The notes under the pieces: model-generated | Told to the model about the DNA's origin: nothing | The model's input: the letters and a program-made list of their open reading frames with translations, nothing else | The model's database searches: none | DNA from: Candidatus Melainabacteria bacterium | Lineage (GTDB): Bacteria; Cyanobacteriota; Vampirovibrionia; Obscuribacterales; Obscuribacteraceae | Direction of reading: 5' to 3' | Length of the DNA: 64,000 nucleotides | Assembly (NCBI GenBank): GCA_016716405.1 | Contig: JADJWK010000001.1 | Location: forward strand, 1,302,001 to 1,366,000 | Made by a program: the position numbers and the translations under genes | Shown here: piece after piece, positions 50,451 through 57,427 of the stretch | Position numbering within the stretch: position 1 is the stretch's first letter | Layout: each line of letters opens with the position of its first letter

Positions 50451-52002
50451 GAGAAGCACCGCCAAGACCGCAGTGATCAATTACAGGAGCCCGACCGCCG
50501 AGACCAGCAGGCGCCTGGCGGTGATCTCGGTGGCGTGCTTTCTGGTTCTTTTCCCGCTGCCAATCATCGTCAATTTCTTCGTCAGTATGCAGATTCACAT
50601 GGTGCAGGCGCTGCTTCTGGCACTCTCGATCTTCTCTCTGGCTTTTCTGCTTGCCTGTCTGCACGGCTACCGGCACAACAGGCAGTCGCGGATCATTTTG
50701 ACCGAGCGCGGTATCGTGGTGCCTGGCAGGCGACTTCCCAACAGCCCAATGAAAGACGGTATAGCCTGGAGCCAGGTCGATCGTATCTCGTATTTGAAAA
50801 GCGACACCGGCCGCTTCCACGATGGTACGGTGGTGCTCCAGATCGCCCGGGCAAGCCCCATCGATCTGAAGCTTCGCAATCTCTCGTCGGAAGACGCAGA
50901 CAAGCTCGTCTCCGCCTGCGAGCTCTGGGCCAACGAGCCTTCCAAGGACGGCTCCTTCAAGCAGTTGCTCGATGCCGTGACCGAGGGGCGTCTTGCCGGC
51001 GAGGATGGCGGCTTTACCGCCCTCTGGCTGGAAGAGGCGCAGAGACGTCTCTCTACCACTCCTTTCGTGCCGCTCGCCCCTGGCACGACCCTTCAGGAAG
51101 GCCGGGTGAAAGTAGTTCAGCCCCTGACCACCGGGGGCTGGTCGGCGATCTACCTTTGCCAGTGGCAGGAGAAGACCTCGGCGATTCTCAAAGAAGCCGT
51201 GGTTCCACCCGGCGCCAACGAGGAGTTGAAAGAGAAAGCCCGCAAGCATTTCGAGAAGGAGGCGGTGCTCCTTGCCGGTCTCGATAATCCCAAGATCGCC
51301 AGGGTCCTGGATTATTTCATCGAGAATAGCCGTCAGTACATGATCATCCAGCGCATATCCGGCGCCAACGTGAGGAGCTATGTTAAAGATCGAGGCGTCG
51401 TTTCGGAGAGCCAGGCGCTCAAATGGGCGGGCGAGCTGGTCGATATCGTCACCTACCTGCACAACCGCACTCCACCTATAATCCACCGGGACCTCACCCC
51501 TGAGAATCTCGTCCTCGACATGCGGGGCTCGCTGGTGCTCATCGATTTCGGCGCCGCCAACGAATTCGTCGGGACGGTGACCGGCACCCTGGTGGGCAAG
51601 CCTTCTTATATCTCGCCGGAGCAATTCTCCGGTCATGCGACTTTGCAGAGCGATCTGTATTCGCTTGGAGCGGTGCTCTTTTTCATGCTCACCGCCCGGG
51701 ATCCTCAGCCTCTATCGGTGGCGCGGCCCCGGCAGTACAACAAAGTCGTGTCCGAAGCCATGGATGATTTCGTCGCCGGGCTCACTGCTTTGAGCCTTGC
51801 CGAGCGGACGTCTTCGGTCGAGGTTGCCCGGGAGCGTCTCGATGCCCTTATCGCTCAAGCATCTCCTGGTCTCGTGCCAGACCCGGTTCTTGTCGAGACA
51901 GGCGAACCGGAGTCGAGCTACGACTCAGGGAAGATATCAGGGAAGATATCAGGGGAGAAATCAGGGGAGAAATCAGGGGAGAGACAGGAAGATAGCGGGT
52001 AG
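50443..52002 (+). CDS. Membrane kinase B: TM-PH-like module plus canonical-motif kinase domain
   Basis: A 519-residue paralogue of the preceding kinase, with one membrane hairpin (about 24-75), one PH-like domain (about 80-165), the linker FTALWLEEAQ matching FTDLWLEQ of kinase A, and a kinase domain (about 225-480). Here the catalytic residues are canonical: Lys250, HRDLTPEN from His348, DFG at 368-370, SYISPEQF. The C-terminus is a tandem-repeat tail (Ser-Gly-Lys/Glu). ATG 50443 follows GGAGG and overlaps the kinase A stop, so the two are translationally coupled. Probably the active member of a pair. Confidence 0.88.
   Translation: MSERSTAKTAVINYRSPTAETSRRLAVISVACFLVLFPLPIIVNFFVSMQIHMVQALLLALSIFSLAFLLACLHGYRHNRQSRIILTERGIVVPGRRLPNSPMKDGIAWSQVDRISYLKSDTGRFHDGTVVLQIARASPIDLKLRNLSSEDADKLVSACELWANEPSKDGSFKQLLDAVTEGRLAGEDGGFTALWLEEAQRRLSTTPFVPLAPGTTLQEGRVKVVQPLTTGGWSAIYLCQWQEKTSAILKEAVVPPGANEELKEKARKHFEKEAVLLAGLDNPKIARVLDYFIENSRQYMIIQRISGANVRSYVKDRGVVSESQALKWAGELVDIVTYLHNRTPPIIHRDLTPENLVLDMRGSLVLIDFGAANEFVGTVTGTLVGKPSYISPEQFSGHATLQSDLYSLGAVLFFMLTARDPQPLSVARPRQYNKVVSEAMDDFVAGLTALSLAERTSSVEVARERLDALIAQASPGLVPDPVLVETGEPESSYDSGKISGKISGEKSGEKSGERQEDSG
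51925..51984 (+). repeat. 12-nt tandem repeat in the kinase B tail
   Basis: Five copies of a 12-mer: TCAGGGAAGATA twice, TCAGGGGAGAAA twice, then TCAGGGGAGAGA. They encode SGKI/SGEK units in frame. Copy number can change without loss of frame, and the Ser/Lys/Glu units may serve as phosphorylation sites (inference). Confidence 0.9.
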
Positions 52003-52107
52003 ATAGTTATTCTGAGAAGGAAACACGGGTCTGTTTGTATGGCGGACAACTAACGGTATCAAGAAGGCGTAGTCTGAGACAATCAGTTCCATCGCAATCT
52101 CAGCGGC

Positions 52108-52665
52108 ATGCGCAATCAGGCGGTGTGGCAGAATCATCCCGACGTGGACCGGATGATCAACGATCACCATCAAAATACCAGGCGCACTCTCTACGCCATG
52201 CCCGCTTCTCACGGGCTGCCCGCCGCCTCCCGAACCGACTCGCAGAGAGAGGATTTCGAGCGAGGCGTTTTCTTCGACGAAGGCTCTCCTTCGATTTATA
52301 ATTTCCGCCATTCCATGAGACTTTTCTGCCGCGAGGTGAGAAGGGCGGCTCGCTTCTCTCGACCTCTGACTATCTGTATGGTCGGTTTGCCGGAGTTGCC
52401 GCTGGTTTACAGCAAGTACGGCGTTCTCGCCCAGGAGACGGCGATCCGGTTTGTCGGCGACTTGCTTTCCGGCTTTGTGGATCTGGATTTAGATATCTGC
52501 GGGCGCTACGAGACATACCGATTCCTCGTCGTCTTTCCCGAGCGCAACCTTCGGTCAAAGCAGGGAAGCACGGGTCAAAATCGCCGAGCACGTCCGGGAG
52601 CAAGTTTAATCTACCTGCTTTCCAACTCGGGAGTCCGCGAGTTTTATGCTCAACGACCTAAGTGA
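52108..52665 (+). pseudogene. Degenerate GGDEF-domain gene with frameshift
   Basis: The frame encodes 185 residues. Residues about 68-145 resemble a GGDEF fold without its active motif: MRLFCREVRRAARFSRPLTI, then YSKYGVLAQETAIRFVGDLL, and CGRYETYRFLVVFPE where GRxGGDEFxxxLP would be expected. After PE the frame loses similarity, while another frame continues sensibly (FGQSREARVKIAEHVREQV, stop 52607-52609). One base change near 52537-52545 would join them. The catalytic residues are absent either way, so it would be at most a binding domain. It follows the two-kinase operon by 105 nt. Confidence 0.6.
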
Positions 52666-52882
52666 GATTTCTAGGCGTCTGCAAGTCATCTTCTCGCGTT
52701 TTTTGGGAAAACCCCTTTGGGGGGGGGGCACTACCTGCGACCCACTGGCAGCAAGGGGTAAATGAAGTTTATCTGCAAGCCAGTCGGCTCGTTTCACCAC
52801 CGGCAGGCAGGAAAGCTTATCGCCAAGGGATCGAGGCCGGGGGCAATGCCATCGGCTCTTGCTGAAAGTTTGCGCCGATAAT
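52666..52882. other. Non-coding gap with a long G homopolymer
   Basis: No gene is supported here. A run of ten G (52719-52728) follows CCCCTTT, and a T6 run lies just before. On the minus strand CCCC-AAA-GGGG-TTTT (52722 down to 52708) could serve as a weak intrinsic terminator for the 52883 gene. Homopolymers of this kind are also common places for sequence errors. Confidence 0.4.
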
Positions 52883-55663
52883 CTAATCGCCGCCTTTGGA
52901 GAGAATCTCCTGGCCTTTCTTGTAGATCGTCTCGGCTTGCTCCGAGTGTCCGAGCTTTTTCACTACCCGGGCATAATCCGTCAGGGTCTTGCCTATGTCC
53001 GGGTGATCGCCGGGCAGGATCTCGCGGCGAATCTCGAGGACTCTCTTGAAGGTCTCTTCGGCTTCCTCGTATTTCGAAAGCTTGTATTCGATGGTGCCCA
53101 GGGAATGCAGGTAGTCAGCCATGGCAGAGGGATCTGTCTTGCCAGTGCTTTCGTAGAGCGAAACGGCACGTTTCATGAAAGGGGCGGCTTTGTCGAAAAG
53201 ACCCTGAACACAGAGGGTCATCGCCAGATTGTTGTAATCTTCCACCAGGTCCTGGCTGTCCGGGCCGACGTCATTGAGCTTGTGCACTAGTATGCGCTCA
53301 TAGATTACCTGTGCTTCTTTGTAGTTGCCCTGCTGGAAATGGCTCTCGGCGAGTCTTGTGAACGCGGTGCCCAGAGCATCTCCGGGTAGCTTGCTGTCGA
53401 ATTTCTCGGCCAGCTTGGCGCTTTCCTGTCCGAGTAGTTTGGCGAGCTGAGCTGCTTTAGCGGACTCGGGAAGAATGGTATCGGAAAAACGTCCTTTGCG
53501 CTTCTGCCCCCTGGCGCTTTCGTGCTCCTGGGCGGTGCTCTGGACAATCTGCTCGAGGAGCTCGATGGCCGACAGTCCGGCAAGCTCGTCCACCACCTCC
53601 TGGGCGGCCTTTTCGGCAGCCTTCTCGGGAGTATTCTCCTCGGGCTCGGGCGCCGCCGATGGCTCGGGAGCAGGCGGCGACTCAGGCGGCGGCGCTGCCG
53701 GTCCTTTGCGCACCAGGGCACCGAGAGTGCCTCCAAAACCTGACTTCCTGTTGGCTTTCTCCTCTTCCTCCGCTTTCTTGTCTTTCTCCGGAGGAGTGCC
53801 GGCAAGCCCGATCAGAAGCGCTTTCAGTCCGCCTCCCGCCTCGTCGTCTGCCTCGTCTTTAGCGGCGACTGGCTCGGGGACCTTCTCCTCTTCCGGTTCT
53901 TTCGGTTCAACCTCGTCTTTGTGCAAATCACCGTTCGATCTGTTGCCCAGGGGCGACAGAAGGCTATCCAGGGAAGCGGACGCGATTTTTTCTTCTTCTG
54001 GCTCTATCGCAGTGACGGGCTCGGGCTCCGGCTCGGGCTCCGGCTCGGGCTCTGGCTCCGGCTCCGGCTCTGGTTCCGGCTCTGGCTCGGGCTCCGGCTC
54101 GGGCTCCGGCTCCGGCTCTGGCTCTGGCTCTGGCTCCGGCTCTGGCTCTGGCTCCGGCTCTGGCTCTGGCTCTGGCTCGGGCTCCGGCTCTTTCGCAGCA
54201 ACTGGCTCCGGCTCCGGCGCTTCTGCGGGCTCTGGCTCTATCGCAGCAACTGGCTCCGGCTCGGGCTCCGGCTCCGGCTCTGGCTCGGCGAGCGGCTCAG
54301 GCTGTTTTTCCGCAACAGGCTCTTGCTCCTTTACAGCCGGTATGATCTCTTCTTCGTTCTGCTTGAGGAACTGCCCGGAAAGACCGCTTTCGCTAGTGAC
54401 ATTCGGGGTCGGTCTGGTTATTCTCGAGAGCACTGCTTTCTCTCCCCTGAGTTTGAGACCGGACTCCGGGGTCCACTGGAGGTCTCGAAGAGCCTGCTCG
54501 AAACTGAGCGGTGCTCTGGGGTCGTGATGGAGGCAGTAGTCCAGGGTGGCGATGGCATCGTCGGGGTTGAGCCAGCCCTTGGCGATCATTTGAAAACAGC
54601 GGAGAGTCGCCTGCAGGGTAGGCACATCCATGAAGCCGGTAAGCACCAGGACTTTGCCGATAAGGGCGGCGTTGTGACTGGAGATGTCGAATGCCTTTTC
54701 GATATCGTCCTCGGTGACAACTCTGGACATGGTGAGAAGGGTCTGATAATCGATAGGAGGCTTTTCGGGCTCGACGGCTCCCAGACCCGGCGCGACTTCG
54801 TTCAGGGCCTCCTCCGGCGTGATTCCGGTGGAGAAGACTTCAGAGAGACATTCGCAGGCTTTCAGGGCGTCGAGTTTGCCGTCCTTGACGGCGTTCTGGA
54901 AGAAGAGGGCGGCGTCCAGGAGCTCCTGGGAGATGAGTTCCTGGTTGACCAGGACATTGCCGATGGGCTGCTGGTTGGCCAGACCCCATTCGAGAGCGTC
55001 CATGACATCGTGCTCTCCGAGTATGCCGGCCATCACCAGGAGCTCGCCGAGCCTCACGACCTTGGTCTCGGGCTTTTTGGCTTCGGGCTCCGGGGCGTCT
55101 CCGGTAAGACCGGCCAGGGTTCTCAGTTTATCCAGAGCCTCTTCCCGGGACATCATCTCGTCCCTGAGCCTTACCTGGATATCGAGGGCTTTCTCCAGGT
55201 AATCGGCGGTGACGACCTGGTTCAGTACCAGCATGCGACCCAGAGGCATGCCGGTATTCAGCCCCTGCTCCATTGCCTGGGAGAACTCTTGCTGCTTGAT
55301 CACCCCGGCATCGAGCAAGAGCTCGCCGAGTTTGCCGGTGCGAGCACGCTGGGCGGCGGCTTCATCATAATCCTGGAGCACATCCGAGAAGGGTGCTCCG
55401 ATTTTGCGGGCTACTTTCAGGCACTGGACCGCTATATTGATATCGATTGACTTGTCCCGCAGGAGCGACTGGGCCTCGAGGGCCATCTGCAGCTCTTTGG
55501 GAGTGAGCAGACCCTGCATGACCAGGACCTGACCGATCTGGAGCTTCTTGTTACGGGAGTGTTTGACGGCTTCTTGCAGTTGCGAGGGCGTAACGATGCC
55601 GGCCTGAACCAAGAGGTCTCCAAGCCGCGCGCTGGTCGAATATCTCCTGAATATAGAGGACAC
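52883..55663 (-). CDS. MshEN-repeat / (Pro-Glu)n / TPR scaffold protein
   Basis: A 926-residue cytoplasmic protein. It has four type II secretion ATPase N-domain (MshEN-like) repeats at about 13-65, 111-163, 204-256 and 304-358. The first reads RLGDLLVQAGIVTPSQLQEA with a second LQIGQVLVMQGLLTPKELQM half, close to the c-di-GMP-binding MshEN pattern RLGxxLxxxGhhxxxxLxxxL. The fourth has lost the RLG start. A long Pro-Glu tract (about 475-550), an acidic/basic linker and kinesin-light-chain-like TPRs (about 770-915) follow. No ATPase domain is attached. Start GTG 55663. Likely a c-di-GMP-responsive scaffold (inference). Confidence 0.85.
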   Translation of the reverse strand: MSSIFRRYSTSARLGDLLVQAGIVTPSQLQEAVKHSRNKKLQIGQVLVMQGLLTPKELQMALEAQSLLRDKSIDINIAVQCLKVARKIGAPFSDVLQDYDEAAAQRARTGKLGELLLDAGVIKQQEFSQAMEQGLNTGMPLGRMLVLNQVVTADYLEKALDIQVRLRDEMMSREEALDKLRTLAGLTGDAPEPEAKKPETKVVRLGELLVMAGILGEHDVMDALEWGLANQQPIGNVLVNQELISQELLDAALFFQNAVKDGKLDALKACECLSEVFSTGITPEEALNEVAPGLGAVEPEKPPIDYQTLLTMSRVVTEDDIEKAFDISSHNAALIGKVLVLTGFMDVPTLQATLRCFQMIAKGWLNPDDAIATLDYCLHHDPRAPLSFEQALRDLQWTPESGLKLRGEKAVLSRITRPTPNVTSESGLSGQFLKQNEEEIIPAVKEQEPVAEKQPEPLAEPEPEPEPEPEPVAAIEPEPAEAPEPEPVAAKEPEPEPEPEPEPEPEPEPEPEPEPEPEPEPEPEPEPEPEPEPEPEPEPEPEPEPEPEPVTAIEPEEEKIASASLDSLLSPLGNRSNGDLHKDEVEPKEPEEEKVPEPVAAKDEADDEAGGGLKALLIGLAGTPPEKDKKAEEEEKANRKSGFGGTLGALVRKGPAAPPPESPPAPEPSAAPEPEENTPEKAAEKAAQEVVDELAGLSAIELLEQIVQSTAQEHESARGQKRKGRFSDTILPESAKAAQLAKLLGQESAKLAEKFDSKLPGDALGTAFTRLAESHFQQGNYKEAQVIYERILVHKLNDVGPDSQDLVEDYNNLAMTLCVQGLFDKAAPFMKRAVSLYESTGKTDPSAMADYLHSLGTIEYKLSKYEEAEETFKRVLEIRREILPGDHPDIGKTLTDYARVVKKLGHSEQAETIYKKGQEILSKGGD
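54018..54191 (-). repeat. Hexanucleotide repeat encoding (Pro-Glu)n
   Basis: About 29 tandem copies of the plus-strand hexamer GGCTCN (GGCTCG, GGCTCC, GGCTCT mixed) encode a long Glu-Pro tract; shorter blocks follow at about 54208-54232 and 54254-54290. The third bases vary while the protein stays Pro-Glu, which argues for selection on the rigid extended linker. Length may vary by slippage in six-base steps. Confidence 0.92.
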
Positions 55664-55717
55664 TAAGCCACGCCCTAACGATGCTCCGCTGTCGCTACTA
55701 TATCATCTTGAGCCGCG

Positions 55718-56278
55718 CTAGCCGGACATTGTCGAGAGGGCTTGCGCGAAGGCCTCGTAGGTGAATTGGTCGAATAAGACAAAGCGGATCTCTTCGAGAC
55801 TGGAGTCTTCTTGCGCGAATTCTCGGGCTGTCTCGATGGCGATCCCGGCTGCTCGTTTCACAGGGAAGCCGTAGGCGCCGGTGCTTATCGAAGGGAATGC
55901 TACCCGGCCGACCCTGTATTGACTGGCAAGCTCGAGGCTTTTGCGGTAGGCGCTCTTGAGGGTGGCGTCTTCGTTGCTGTTACCGCCACGCCAGATGGGG
56001 CCGACGGCATGAATGACATACTCGGCATTGAGCTTGCCACCACCGGTGATTACAGCTTCGCCGGCCGGACAGGTGCCGTTGAGGCTCCTTATGGTTTTGC
56101 ACTCCTCGAGGATAGCCGGTCCGCCAGCCCGGTGAATGGCTCCGTCCACGCCCCCGCCTCCCATGAGGGAGGAATTGGCGGCGTTGACGATGGCGCCTAT
56201 ACCGCCTTTTTGGCGCGTGATGTCGCCGCGCACCAGGGCGATGGTGGTGGAATTGACTCTTTTCTCCGTCTCGATCAT
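55718..56278 (-). CDS. Macrodomain protein, O-acetyl-ADP-ribose deacetylase type (YmdB-like)
   Basis: A 186-residue single macrodomain. ADP-ribose-binding motifs are complete: ALVRGDITRQKGGIGAIVNA, NAANSSLMGGGGVDGAIHR, PAGEAVITGGGKL and FPSISTGAYGFP. Asn and Asp in NAANxxxxGGGGVDGAI are the residues needed for deacetylation or de-ADP-ribosylation in this class. It probably removes ADP-ribose from proteins or nucleic acids, or hydrolyses O-acetyl-ADP-ribose. It lies between the scaffold gene (54-nt gap) and an unknown gene on the same strand. Start ATG 56278. Confidence 0.94.
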   Translation of the reverse strand: MIETEKRVNSTTIALVRGDITRQKGGIGAIVNAANSSLMGGGGVDGAIHRAGGPAILEECKTIRSLNGTCPAGEAVITGGGKLNAEYVIHAVGPIWRGGNSNEDATLKSAYRKSLELASQYRVGRVAFPSISTGAYGFPVKRAAGIAIETAREFAQEDSSLEEIRFVLFDQFTYEAFAQALSTMSG

Positions 56279-56291
56279 GGGAAAGAGAATA

Positions 56292-57293
56292 TCAGACCAG
56301 GCGCTCTTTTACCTTGTCGACTTTGCCAAGATCGGAAATCGCATAGCTGGCGACAGTGGCGCCCTGTCCATCGAAGCTCGTCTCCCTTCTGGCGGAGGCG
56401 AAAAATGCGCGGTCGCTTTTGTAGCTATTCTCGCGGAGGCTCCAGACAGGCTCGCCGCCGGGGCCGAAGGATTCATTCAAGGCGATACGCTCGCGGCGGA
56501 AGTTGTCCCGGACAGTTCTGGTGATGGCGTCCGGTCCATAATGAGTGGTCAGGGTCCAGAAGTCATCCCGGGTGAGCACGTCGTCGGTGGTTCCGTCCGG
56601 ATTCATCGTACGCTGGTAGCTGCACTGATCGGCTTTGAAGTTCTGAGCCATGTCCAGCTTCACTGTGTCGAGGTGGCCGGCGGCGCTGTCGGCGATTTCG
56701 GGAAGGTTGAAGGAAGCGCCTTCGCGCCGGGGAAGCCTGGCTACTTCCCGGGAATTGTAGACCGGGTCGCCGTCCGAGTGCACGAGACCGATGGCTCTCT
56801 TGGTGAGGTCTCCGGCGTCGTTGTTTGCGATATTGCCGGAGCGATTGAGAAATTTGTCCCAGTTGTCGAAATTGCGCTCGGGGGTGAAGTATGCCTGCCG
56901 GTTGCCGAGCAGGGAGGCGATGGGCGATCGGGATGTATCGAGGTTTTCGAGAGGATTGATTGAAAGCCTGTCCGGCACGCTGGAGGGGCCCTCCGCCAGG
57001 ACGCCGGTCAGGTCGGCGGTCTGCTTTCTGAGCATGTCATGAACGGCGAGACCGACATTGACTTCGGGAAATTCACTCGGGGGCGGACCGATCTGGTCCC
57101 CCCGGTCTTTAGGAGTCTGGAAGGAGAGGGGAGGAAGACCCAGGCTCGAGCTGCCGTCACGGCGGGGAAAATAGCCGGCGGAGCGCATGTCTACGGCTCC
57201 GGAAAGCCCTGCCGGAGCGCCACTCTCCGGAGCAAGATTGAAGACGTCGGATCGGCCGGTCGTACCGGTGGATTCAGCAGGAGTGAATGTCAT
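56292..57293 (-). CDS. Protein of unknown function with disordered N-terminus
   Basis: A 333-residue soluble protein. The first 100 residues are rich in Ser, Pro, Gly and Thr without hydrophobic segments. The remainder is mixed, with SLLGNRQAYFTPERNFDNWD, LTKRAIGLVHSDGDPVYNSR and a final strand-rich part (SFDGQGATVASYAISDLGKV). No family, signal peptide or catalytic motif is recognised. It is transcribed from a strong promoter (57332-57359) and the macrodomain gene starts 13 nt after its stop, so the two are almost certainly one operon; a link to ADP-ribose metabolism is possible (inference). Confidence 0.72.
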   Translation of the reverse strand: MTFTPAESTGTTGRSDVFNLAPESGAPAGLSGAVDMRSAGYFPRRDGSSSLGLPPLSFQTPKDRGDQIGPPPSEFPEVNVGLAVHDMLRKQTADLTGVLAEGPSSVPDRLSINPLENLDTSRSPIASLLGNRQAYFTPERNFDNWDKFLNRSGNIANNDAGDLTKRAIGLVHSDGDPVYNSREVARLPRREGASFNLPEIADSAAGHLDTVKLDMAQNFKADQCSYQRTMNPDGTTDDVLTRDDFWTLTTHYGPDAITRTVRDNFRRERIALNESFGPGGEPVWSLRENSYKSDRAFFASARRETSFDGQGATVASYAISDLGKVDKVKERLV

Positions 57294-57331
57294 CTGAGCA
57301 AGCAAGCATTAATAAGTAGAGTGCCAATTAG

Positions 57332-57359
57332 ATCATAGGGCAGCCGGATTCGATGTCAA
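57332..57359 (-). promoter_or_regulatory. Strong sigma-70 type promoter for the 57293/macrodomain operon
   Basis: On the minus strand, a consensus TTGACA (57359-57354) is followed after 16 nt by TATGAT (57337-57332). The expected start near 57325 gives a leader of about 32 nt before ATG 57293. This is the best promoter match I found in the window. Confidence 0.7.
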
Positions 57360-57427
57360 GGCGATTTAATCTTAGGAAAAGCCTCGAAAAGCCTCATAGT
57401 ATGGCTCTTTCGAGGCTCGACTCTGGG

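Noticed and set aside
48807..51636. 557- and 459-codon minus-strand frames
   Set aside because: Both are antisense to the two kinase genes, whose catalytic motifs are clear.
53475..55450. Plus-strand frames with long Ser-Gly or Leu/Arg repeats
   Set aside because: They are mirror readings of the Pro-Glu repeat in the minus-strand scaffold gene, without ribosome sites or domains.
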